NCBI GenBank assembly: GCA_031259655.1
Contig: JAIRLF010000026.1
Span: 1 to 8,151, forward strand
Source of the DNA: Prevotellaceae bacterium
GTDB lineage: Bacteria; Bacteroidota; Bacteroidia; Bacteroidales; UBA932
Direction: 5' to 3'
Length of the DNA: 8,151 nt
Both the position numbers and the translations under genes were made by a program. Positions 1 to 6,153 of this stretch are shown here, piece by piece. Numbering within the stretch: the stretch's first letter is position 1; each line of letters begins with the position of its first letter. The notes under the pieces are model-generated. The model searched no databases and was not told the DNA's origin. It worked only from the letters and a program-made list of their open reading frames with translations.

Positions 1-182
1 TGAAGGTCGGCTATCACGCCTTCTTTGGTAACTTTGTTGTCAATCCAGTACCAGTAACAGCCTACACGCTGGTCGGCAGGCGGATTGGCAAACTCTTCCG
101 CCAGCTTGTCTTTGCATCCAAAAAATGACAGCAGTATGACGCCGACTGTCAATATGGATACGTTAAAAAATGTGTGTTTCAT
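1..182 (-). CDS. GH106-family glycosidase lipoprotein, second tandem copy (N-terminal fragment, cut by window edge)
   Basis: The visible part encodes about 60 residues from an ATG at 182-180 and runs off the left edge. It starts with a signal peptide ending in a lipobox-like FFGC (Cys23), so the product should be a lipoprotein anchored in an envelope membrane. Next comes the family's N-terminal GCYWYWID and TKEGVIADL stretch, which opens the GH106 catalytic region. The DNA aligns without gaps to 3233-3414, with 16 mismatches in 182 bp by my count (about 91% identity), so it is a close paralogue of the complete gene just upstream. The first roughly 60 bp, coding for the signal peptide, differ at only two positions. 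It lies 34 bp after the stop of its partner in the same direction and probably shares its transcript. No Shine-Dalgarno sequence is seen; the leader is AT-rich. Activity on alpha-L-rhamnosides is inferred from the family. Whether the rest of the gene is intact cannot be seen. Confidence 0.88.
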   Translation of the reverse strand, partial: MKHTFFNVSILTVGVILLSFFGCKDKLAEEFANPPADQRVGCYWYWIDNKVTKEGVIADL

Positions 183-207
183 ATTAGAAAATTTATGTAT
201 TTTAAAA
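1..207 (-). repeat. Tandem gene duplication, downstream copy of the homologous block (partner at 3233-3442)
   Basis: The coding part (1-182) matches 3233-3414 without gaps. The match continues upstream of both start codons through attagaaaatt and attttaaaa with a small indel, ending near 207 in this copy and near 3442 in the other. The duplicated unit is about 3.2 kb and in direct orientation. Homology stops 3 bp before the -7 box (3446-3453) of the upstream copy, so the leader was duplicated but the promoter was not. Confidence 0.85.
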
Positions 208-216
208 TTACGCGCC

Positions 217-3200
217 TTAAAAACTGATGATTTGAACAGGACCGAGCAAGCCCGATTCGTACAAATCGCCGTTAGGACCGCGGCTGATATGCAATTTCCG
301 CTGTTCGGTGGGCAGTTTGCGGTCGCCGATGATACGGTTGGCCCACGTGCTGACGACTTCGATTTCGACTTCGTTGCTGCCGGATTTGACGAACGGGGTG
401 ATATCGACGCGATAGGGCGCCGTCCATACGCCGCCGGCATACCGACCGTTGATTTTAACTTTTGCCATCGCTACCACTTTGCCGAGGTCGAGATACAATT
501 CGCCGGACGGTTTTGAGTTGAGGTTGAAGGAAGTCTTGTAGACTGCCGTGCCGGAAAAGTATTTGATACGCTCGTCGGCATGTTTCGACCAGTCCGTTAA
601 TTTCTCGAAAGTTACCGGTTCGACGGGTCCGCGTTTGATTTCGTCCGATTCGAAGGCGACCGTCCAGGGCACGTCGACTTCCGCGACGACTTTCAAGGCC
701 GGGAAATTCATGGCGAGTTCGCTTTCGGCCGGCGCTTTTGCGGCTTTGCGGAAGACAATGAAGACACTTTCGTCTGCCTCTAACCGGAGCGGTACGGATG
801 TTGTTTTATTTTCTTCAATTTGGGTAAATGCAGGCAGTGACCGGTGTTTGCCGGTTACGGGATTCCAGAGTTCGGGCTGTTTGCCGTAGACACGGAACGC
901 CGGCGTGTCCTGAACACGAGCGTCGGACGGGTTGGTTACAAAATAAATATCCGTATCGCCGTCTCTCCGGTGCGTATATTGAAGCGCCGGCGACGAGGCG
1001 ACGAAATCGGGCGGCAATCGGAGCGCGTTTTTGAAGAGGTCTTCGACCGTCGTGTTGAGAATCTTTTTGTTATCCCAGAGATTGGCAGCGATTTCGCGAA
1101 CCTGACTGTCGGCAGCAGGATAATTTTCGAGCGATGGCGACCTGACCGGACGAACGGTTGCGATCACCGGCAGTCCGGCATCGACAAATTCTGCGATTTT
1201 TGCAAATATTTCGGGACGAATATCATCCTGTGGCGGCATCACCAGAACGTGGAACGAAGTACCGTGCGGTAAAACTAATTTCTTGTCAATTACTTTTGCA
1301 TCGCGCAACAATACTTCGGCATTGATATGGTCATAGTGATAACCTGCCGGCGCCGGCGGATCGGTAACACCACGCATTTTCGGAGCGTCTTCACCAATGA
1401 AATACGCAATATCGGAAACGTCAAGCCCCTGTTGCAGCATGTGTCCGCAACGGCGGAGGTAGTCGGTATACAAATCGAACTGCGAAAACCAGGTATTTTT
1501 ACGGTTGAACTGAATATTGTACCATGCGTCGACGCCCGGGTAAACATTGTCTGCCTGTTGCTGGATGTAGACGTGCAGGATGAACGCGTTGACGCCTTCG
1601 GCAAGCGACCAGTCGCCGCGACGTTTCAGGTTGCCCGGATGATACGTGTAATGTCCGCCGCCGGAAGTGAGCGCTTCAGCCCAGACTTTGGTTTTGCCGT
1701 AAGTATGAGCGCATGAGCTTGCGCAACGGATTTCTTCGTCGCCGATAAAATCGGTCGTCCAAAACTCGCCTCCGACTTCGTCCGACTGACCGCCGTACTG
1801 CAAAAATTCTCCGGCAAATCCCCACGAGCCGTAATTTTCGAACCATGTCAACTGTCCGTTTTCGTGCGAGCGGTCGGCAAGCGCACGCGCGTATTCGTTA
1901 GCAATACGGTCGGCGACAAGCCGTCGCATATCCCAGAGAAAACGGTCTGACAATTCCGGCGAACCTATCGGAAAACCGAAATACGACGGAATATACGGAA
2001 CAGGGTCGTAACCGTAACGTTCTTTGAAGATTTCGATAAAATTGTCGGTGAAATTCTGTCCGCCTTTTTCGTATGAATCCATGATGTTGTATTTCCACGA
2101 TTTCCGGTCGGCGGCGGGGATGCGGCGGAGTATTTCGCCGAGATAGGCGTCGAAATGATACTGCGTAAGTTCGTAGGAAAGTTTATCGACTTCGGGACCG
2201 GCTCCGCCTTCGATAGCGGGCGAGTTTTGCAGTCCGGTCGGAAGCATTCCCGTACGCATAATCACCCAATCGCCTTCGGGAACATCCCAGGTAAGCGTTC
2301 CGTCGGCGGCGAGTTTTCCGGAAATATCGACAACGCTCTTCGGGTCAATCGAAAGCGAAGCGTCGGCGGTCTCTGTTTCCCACATGAAAGCGTCCCAGGG
2401 CGGCGCAAGGCTGTTGAACATCTTGGCAAACGTCTTTTCGGGAAAACGCTCGATAATAGGCGCTTCGGTGAGCGAAATGCCGGTGACTGTCGAATGGTCG
2501 TTTGTGTTGCGAAAGACTATCCGAAACTCGGACGCCTCCGTTTTCGGAAAGGAAATCGCAAACGGCGAAAACGGCAGGAAGCCGCGACTGAGTCCTGTGT
2601 CCGTACGATCCATGTAGAATTTTTTTATCGTAACAAAAGCGCCGTTTACTTTGGCTTGCAATTCGCTCTGACTGTTGAAACTGCCGGCAATCCGGATTAA
2701 CAGTCCCTGTGCGGAAACCGGTTTGGGAAGCGTGAGCGTAATCGATGATTCGCTTCTTCCGGGAAGTCTGACGGGAAATGTTTTAGCGTCGATATTTGAC
2801 GAAAAAGTGATTTTTGCTCCGTCGGCGGCGAAATAGTTCTTGATATTCGCCGTCTTGACCGGAAAAGCAAGAACTTTGACATCCTGAAAGTCTTCGGGTT
2901 TACCCTGATAATTCTCATTACCCCAAGACAGATTGTATACATCGGTTATCTGCTCGCCGGAAAGCGAGATTTTTTCCGAAATCTTTTGTGGACCTGTGAC
3001 TGTGCGCTGAATCGAAGTCAGATAACGCATCGATTGTGAGGGCTTAATCCAGGGTCCGCCGGACTGCGACCAGCCCGGACAGTTGAACATGCCGATTTCG
3101 ATATCGAGGTCGGTGGCTGTTTTCATTGCTGTGTGAATGACTTCCCACCACTGTTCGGACATGAACTTCACATCCTGTCCGCCGCCTGTCAATCCGATAT

Positions 3201-3414
3201 ACGCGCGTGTGATTCCGGCTTTTTTCATCGCTTGAAGGTCGGCAATCACGCCTTCTTTTGTGATTTTGCTGTCTATCCAGTACCAGTAACAGCCTACGCG
3301 CTGGTCGGCAGGCGGATTCGCAAATTCGTCCGCCAATCTGTCTTTACATCCAAAAAATGACAGCAGTACGACGCCGACTGTCAGTATGGATACGTTAAAA
3401 AATGTGTGTTTCAT
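217..3414 (-). CDS. GH106-family alpha-L-rhamnosidase-like lipoprotein (complete copy)
   Basis: This 1065-residue product most resembles glycoside hydrolase family 106, whose members remove terminal alpha-L-rhamnose from plant polysaccharides such as rhamnogalacturonan; the length fits the family. The N-terminus is a signal peptide with lipobox-like FFGC (Cys23). A catalytic-barrel region follows, with GCYWYWID (41-48), TKEGVIADLQAMKKAGI (52-68) and GMFNCPGWSQSGGPW (108-122). Core motifs are NIMDSYEKGGQNFT (443-456), RFLWDMRR (491-498), WFENYG (524-529), GGEFW (548-552) and KVWAEALTSGG (576-586). E449 and E580 are the best catalytic candidates: their spacing (131) nearly matches that of the two catalytic glutamates I recall for Bacteroides BT0986 (E461/E593). 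The C-terminal region, about 905-1065, is a GH2-like jelly-roll with YLDLGKV, KINGRYAG and RGPNGDLYESGLLGPV. The ATG at 3414 is chosen because the signal peptide begins there; no Shine-Dalgarno is seen. A paralogue follows after 34 bp. The exact substrate cannot be read from sequence, and some relatives are annotated only as glycosyl hydrolase. Confidence 0.9.
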   Translation of the reverse strand: MKHTFFNVSILTVGVVLLSFFGCKDRLADEFANPPADQRVGCYWYWIDSKITKEGVIADLQAMKKAGITRAYIGLTGGGQDVKFMSEQWWEVIHTAMKTATDLDIEIGMFNCPGWSQSGGPWIKPSQSMRYLTSIQRTVTGPQKISEKISLSGEQITDVYNLSWGNENYQGKPEDFQDVKVLAFPVKTANIKNYFAADGAKITFSSNIDAKTFPVRLPGRSESSITLTLPKPVSAQGLLIRIAGSFNSQSELQAKVNGAFVTIKKFYMDRTDTGLSRGFLPFSPFAISFPKTEASEFRIVFRNTNDHSTVTGISLTEAPIIERFPEKTFAKMFNSLAPPWDAFMWETETADASLSIDPKSVVDISGKLAADGTLTWDVPEGDWVIMRTGMLPTGLQNSPAIEGGAGPEVDKLSYELTQYHFDAYLGEILRRIPAADRKSWKYNIMDSYEKGGQNFTDNFIEIFKERYGYDPVPYIPSYFGFPIGSPELSDRFLWDMRRLVADRIANEYARALADRSHENGQLTWFENYGSWGFAGEFLQYGGQSDEVGGEFWTTDFIGDEEIRCASSCAHTYGKTKVWAEALTSGGGHYTYHPGNLKRRGDWSLAEGVNAFILHVYIQQQADNVYPGVDAWYNIQFNRKNTWFSQFDLYTDYLRRCGHMLQQGLDVSDIAYFIGEDAPKMRGVTDPPAPAGYHYDHINAEVLLRDAKVIDKKLVLPHGTSFHVLVMPPQDDIRPEIFAKIAEFVDAGLPVIATVRPVRSPSLENYPAADSQVREIAANLWDNKKILNTTVEDLFKNALRLPPDFVASSPALQYTHRRDGDTDIYFVTNPSDARVQDTPAFRVYGKQPELWNPVTGKHRSLPAFTQIEENKTTSVPLRLEADESVFIVFRKAAKAPAESELAMNFPALKVVAEVDVPWTVAFESDEIKRGPVEPVTFEKLTDWSKHADERIKYFSGTAVYKTSFNLNSKPSGELYLDLGKVVAMAKVKINGRYAGGVWTAPYRVDITPFVKSGSNEVEIEVVSTWANRIIGDRKLPTEQRKLHISRGPNGDLYESGLLGPVQIISF

Positions 3415-3445
3415 ATTAGAAAATTATATGTTTATTTTAAAAATG

Positions 3446-3453
3446 CAAAGATA
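3446..3453 (-). promoter_or_regulatory. Bacteroidetes-type -7 box for the GH106 operon
   Basis: On the minus strand this reads TATCTTTG followed by C, an exact match to the Bacteroidetes -7 consensus TAnnTTTG. It lies 31 bp upstream of the ATG at 3414, giving a predicted leader of about 25 nt. No clean TTTG -33 element is present; the expected position carries TTTTCG instead. The absence of a similar box in front of the second GH106 copy supports one promoter for the pair. Confidence 0.6.
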
Positions 3454-3463
3454 TGAATTTGTT

Positions 3464-3481
3464 CGAAAAGTGTACGAAAAG
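3464..3481 (-). promoter_or_regulatory. Direct repeat CGAAAAG x2, possible operator at the GH106 promoter
   Basis: Two identical heptamers (plus-strand cgaaaag at 3464-3470 and 3475-3481) lie 11 bp apart, one helical turn. They sit 10 to 27 bp upstream of the minus-strand -7 box, covering the place where a -33 element would be. This layout suits an activator or repressor with direct half-sites, but the motif is short and AT-rich, so chance is a real alternative. Confidence 0.22.
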
Positions 3482-3495
3482 AAATGAAAAATATC

Positions 3496-3794
3496 AATAC
3501 TTGATGATGTAATATAGTAATACTTGGTGATGTAATATAGTAATACTTGGCGATGTAATATAGTAATACTTGATGATGTAATATAGTAATACTTGATGAT
3601 GTAATATAGTAATACTTGGCGATGTAATATAGTAATACTTGATGATGTAATATAGTAATACTTGGTGATGTAATATAGTAATACTTGATGATGTAATATA
3701 GTAATACTTGATGATGTAATATAGTAATACTTGATGATGTAATATAGTAATACTTGGTGATGTGATATAGTAATACTTGGTGATGTAATATAGT
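3496..3794. repeat. Tandem array of 13 x 23-bp direct repeats in a divergent intergenic region
   Basis: Thirteen head-to-tail units of exactly 23 bp occupy 299 bp with no spacer and no indel. Unit starts are 3496, 3519, 3542, 3565, 3588, 3611, 3634, 3657, 3680, 3703, 3726, 3749 and 3772. Each unit is AATACTTG, then two variable bases, then GATGTAATATAGT. The variable pair is AT, GT or GC; the only other change is one A-to-G in unit 12 (gtgatatag). The absence of spacers rules out CRISPR. The minus strand of the unit has no stop in any frame, so three overlapping spurious reading frames of 117-131 codons cross it; their Tyr/Ile/Ser/His-rich translation looks like a by-product. The array ends 17 bp before the plus-strand -7 box (3812) and begins 42 bp upstream of the minus-strand one. 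Possible roles are multi-site protein binding, promoter insulation, or a neutral variable-number repeat; the sequence does not decide. Confidence 0.97.
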
Positions 3795-3811
3795 AACAAC
3801 AACGCCGCACT

Positions 3812-3819
3812 TAAATTTG
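3812..3819 (+). promoter_or_regulatory. Bacteroidetes-type -7 box for the ptpA-like peptidase gene
   Basis: TAAATTTG matches TAnnTTTG exactly and lies about 62 bp upstream of the first ATG at 3882, giving a leader of roughly 55 to 70 nt. No TTTG -33 element is found at the usual distance; that position falls on the last unit of the 23-bp repeat array. An imperfect palindrome around AATGCATT (3821-3828) sits at the predicted transcription start. A weaker alternative box, TATATTTA, is at 3849-3856. Confidence 0.45.
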
Positions 3820-3881
3820 AAATGCATTCATAAATCAAATAAAACAACTATATTTATGCCGTAAAAAAGAATCGTAATATA

Positions 3882-6020
3882 ATGTATAAAACAATGAAAA
3901 GGATAACATTAGCTTTAATAATTGCGTTATGTATAACTATTAATTCCGGCGCTCAGGACAAAATTTTCACTATGGAAGAAGCTGTTTTAGGCTATCATCT
4001 TCGTCCCGAATCAAAATATCTTGTATGGCAAGGCAATTTGAACAGTTACACATATATCGAAGAGAAGAATTTGGTTGCCGAAGACACTAAAGGCGCGAAA
4101 AAGACGTTGCTTACCGTCGATGAGTTCAACACTATTCTCGGACTTGATTTAAAAAGATTTCCACCGTATTCGTGGCTTGACGAAAACACCCTGAAAATTA
4201 GTCATCAGGGCAAAGAACATCGAGTAAATTTGCTTGATAAAACCCTTATCAGGACGGTAACATTTCCCGAAAATGTCGAAAACCTGACATACTCCGCGGC
4301 GGGAAAACTTTATGCCTGTACGGAGGACAATAATCTGTTTTATATTAACGAACAGGGTGATAAATTCGCCGTAACGAACGATAAAGACAAAAATATCGTA
4401 AACGGGCAAACCGTTAGTCGCGAGGAATTTGGTATTTATGGCGGAATATTCTGGTCGCCGGACGGAAAAAAACTCGCTTTCTATCGCAAGGATGAATCAC
4501 AGGTTGAGACAGTTCCGCTGTTGGACATCACTACGCGCACCAGTTCGGTGAAAGAAATAAAATATCCCATGGCAGGCATGAAATCCGAACAAATCTCTCT
4601 GGGAATATACAATATTGCAACGAAACAAACACATTTTCTCGAAGTTACCGACTTTGAACACGACAGGTATCTCACGAATATTACATGGTCGCCGCTGTCG
4701 GATGTGATTTACGTACAAGCGCTTAATCGCGGGCAAGACCATCTGCGGCTGAACAAATATGACGCTTCGACAGGGAAGTTTATTTCCACCTTATTCGAAG
4801 AGAAATCAGACACTTATATCGAACCGGAACACCGGTTGCGCTTTTTGGACGAAAAAGGCGAACAGTTTATATACACAACCGACAATAGAGACGGCTATTT
4901 GAGCCTGTATCTGCACGATGCATCAGACGGGAAGCTGATAAAACGCCTTACTCCCGTAGATGCCGACGTGAAATTTGTCGCTGTGGACAAAACCGGCAAA
5001 AATCTTTACTATCTCTCCACCGAAGTCAGTCCGGTGGAAGAACATCTTTTTCAGACGAATATCAAGACCGGCAAAACCGTCCGCCTGACCTCGGGCGAAG
5101 GATGGCACAGCATATCAATGAGCAAGGACTGTTCGTGGTTTATAGACAATTACAGCAGTCTGAACGTGCCTAGAATCATCGAAATCACAGACGTAAACAA
5201 AAAGAAAACCCGCCGGATTTTCGAGGCGAAAAATCCCCTCGAACAGTACGCAACCGGCGAAATAACACTTGGAACAGTGAAATCCGACGACGGTTACGAC
5301 CTTTATTATCGCTTAATCAAACCCGCAGAATTTGATTCTACCCGCAAATATCCCGTTCTCGTTTACGTATATGGCGGACCTCATTCGCAATTGGTAAAGA
5401 ACAATTGGACGGCTTCGTCGGGACTGTGGGAAATGTATATGGCTCAACACGGCTATGTGGTTTTTGTCATGGACAATCACGGGACAAACAATCGCGGAAA
5501 AGATTTCGCGCACGCTATACACCGTCAATGCGGTCAACGCGAAATGGCTGACCAAATTAAGGGAATCGAACTGTTGAAATCGAAACCCTGGGTCGACGCA
5601 GACCGTATCGGAGTACACGGCTGGAGTTACGGCGGTTTTATGACCATTTCGCTGATTACCAATTACCCCGACATATACAAGGTCGCTGTTGCCGGCGGTC
5701 CGGTTATCGACTGGAAATGGTACGAAGTGATGTACGGCGAACGTTATATGGACACGCCCGACGAAAATCCCGAAGGATACAGCAAAACAAGTCTGATTAA
5801 CAAAGCGAAAGATTTGAAGGGGAAACTCCTGATTTGTCATGGATTGATTGACCCTGTAGTAGTTATAGAACACAGTCTGAGTTTTATCCGCGAATGTGTA
5901 AAAAACGGCGTACAGGTAGATTATTTTCCTTATCCCCGCGCCGAACACAACGTTGGAGGAAGAGACCGTATACATTTGATGCAGAAAATTACAAACTATT
6001 TCGATGATTATTTGAAATGA
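3882..6020 (+). CDS. ptpA: Prolyl tripeptidyl peptidase-like S9B serine exopeptidase (DPP IV family), secreted
   Basis: This S9B enzyme should remove N-terminal tripeptides (or dipeptides) ending in proline, helping to feed peptides to the cell. The 712 residues comprise a signal peptide, a DPP IV-type beta-propeller (about 30-450) and an alpha/beta-hydrolase domain (about 460-712). The catalytic triad is Ser582 in GWSYGG, Asp657 in GLIDPVV and His689 in AEHNVGG; Tyr497 in VYGGP is the likely oxyanion residue. The closest relative I recall is Porphyromonas gingivalis PTP-A. Its triad (S603/D678/H710) and its N-terminus-binding Glu636 all map here with a constant offset of 21, Glu636 becoming Glu615, and its Glu205 corresponds to Glu182. 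Unlike PTP-A, the preceding residue is also Glu (EE, 181-182), as in DPP IV. The in-frame ATG at 3894 (Met5) gives the more canonical signal peptide, MKRITLALIIALC..., with cleavage likely after SGA (residue 24), so 3894 may be the true start. No Shine-Dalgarno is seen. A plain DPP IV is the main alternative. Confidence 0.92.
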   Translation: MYKTMKRITLALIIALCITINSGAQDKIFTMEEAVLGYHLRPESKYLVWQGNLNSYTYIEEKNLVAEDTKGAKKTLLTVDEFNTILGLDLKRFPPYSWLDENTLKISHQGKEHRVNLLDKTLIRTVTFPENVENLTYSAAGKLYACTEDNNLFYINEQGDKFAVTNDKDKNIVNGQTVSREEFGIYGGIFWSPDGKKLAFYRKDESQVETVPLLDITTRTSSVKEIKYPMAGMKSEQISLGIYNIATKQTHFLEVTDFEHDRYLTNITWSPLSDVIYVQALNRGQDHLRLNKYDASTGKFISTLFEEKSDTYIEPEHRLRFLDEKGEQFIYTTDNRDGYLSLYLHDASDGKLIKRLTPVDADVKFVAVDKTGKNLYYLSTEVSPVEEHLFQTNIKTGKTVRLTSGEGWHSISMSKDCSWFIDNYSSLNVPRIIEITDVNKKKTRRIFEAKNPLEQYATGEITLGTVKSDDGYDLYYRLIKPAEFDSTRKYPVLVYVYGGPHSQLVKNNWTASSGLWEMYMAQHGYVVFVMDNHGTNNRGKDFAHAIHRQCGQREMADQIKGIELLKSKPWVDADRIGVHGWSYGGFMTISLITNYPDIYKVAVAGGPVIDWKWYEVMYGERYMDTPDENPEGYSKTSLINKAKDLKGKLLICHGLIDPVVVIEHSLSFIRECVKNGVQVDYFPYPRAEHNVGGRDRIHLMQKITNYFDDYLK

Positions 6021-6025
6021 AATGT

Positions 6026-6051
6026 GATTTGTAATTGTTCGTATTACAATC
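6026..6051 (+). terminator. Hairpin just after the peptidase gene, possible terminator
   Basis: TTGTAAT (6029-6035) and ATTACAA (6043-6049) form a perfect 7-bp stem with a 7-nt loop. It extends to GAT/ATC with one bulged T. It begins within 10 bp of the stop codon at 6018-6020. The stem is AT-rich and no clear U-run follows, so intrinsic termination is plausible but weak; it may instead be a 3'-end stabilising hairpin. Confidence 0.35.
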
Positions 6052-6111
6052 AATTATCCGTAACGTTAAAAATATTTTGCAGTCTACATGTCAAAAAACA
6101 AAATAATCGTG

Positions 6112-6119
6112 TAATTTTG
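6112..6119 (+). promoter_or_regulatory. Bacteroidetes-type -7 box for the aspartokinase operon
   Basis: TAATTTTG followed by C is an exact TAnnTTTG match, 34 bp upstream of the lysC ATG. The predicted start is near 6125, leaving a leader of about 30 nt, too short for a lysine riboswitch or a peptide attenuator. No clean TTTG -33 element is seen at the usual spacing; the nearest TTTG (6076-6079) is too far upstream. Confidence 0.55.
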
Positions 6120-6142
6120 CGCCCGAATTTTAAAATATAAAT

Positions 6143-6146
6143 AGGA
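6143..6146 (+). promoter_or_regulatory. Shine-Dalgarno-like AGGA that supports the lysC start at 6154
   Basis: AGGA ends 7 nt before the ATG at 6154, normal spacing. It is the only convincing Shine-Dalgarno-like site in a window where the other starts have AT-rich leaders. It favours 6154 over the in-frame ATG at 6163, and starting there also gives the family-typical distance to KFGGTSVG. Confidence 0.5.
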
Positions 6147-6153
6147 TTTTATA

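Noticed and set aside
85..2700. Several plus-strand open frames (for example 85-516, 844-1272, 2155-2700) opposite the GH106 gene.
   Set aside because: All are antisense to a well-supported 1065-residue coding region and show no recognisable motifs; they arise from its codon bias.
3496..3794. CRISPR array.
   Set aside because: Units abut with no unique spacers, the 23-bp period is too short for repeat plus spacer, and no cas genes are nearby.
3496..3794. Iteron-type replication origin.
   Set aside because: Iterons of about 20 bp do occur in tandem, but there is no rep or dnaA gene, no DnaA-box cluster noticed, and the flanking genes are ordinary chromosomal genes.
3424..3847. Three overlapping minus-strand reading frames of 117-131 codons with 23-residue periodic Tyr/Ile/Ser/His-rich translation.
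   Set aside because: The 23-bp unit has no stop on the minus strand in any phase, and 23 is not a multiple of 3, so all three frames stay open and give the same periodic peptide. There is no family match, no good start signal, and a better explanation as an intergenic repeat.
5313..6053. 246-codon minus-strand open frame opposite the peptidase gene.
   Set aside because: It is antisense to the catalytic domain of a clearly recognisable S9 peptidase, and its translation resembles no family. It is a shadow frame.
6061..6068. Perfect palindrome TAACGTTA upstream of aspartokinase.
   Set aside because: An 8-bp palindrome in AT-rich DNA is expected by chance, it lies more than 40 bp upstream of the -7 box, and no second copy was noticed near it.
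6120..6153. Lysine riboswitch or attenuator upstream of aspartokinase.
   Set aside because: Only about 30 nt lie between the predicted transcription start and the ATG, far too short for a lysine riboswitch, and no leader peptide is visible.
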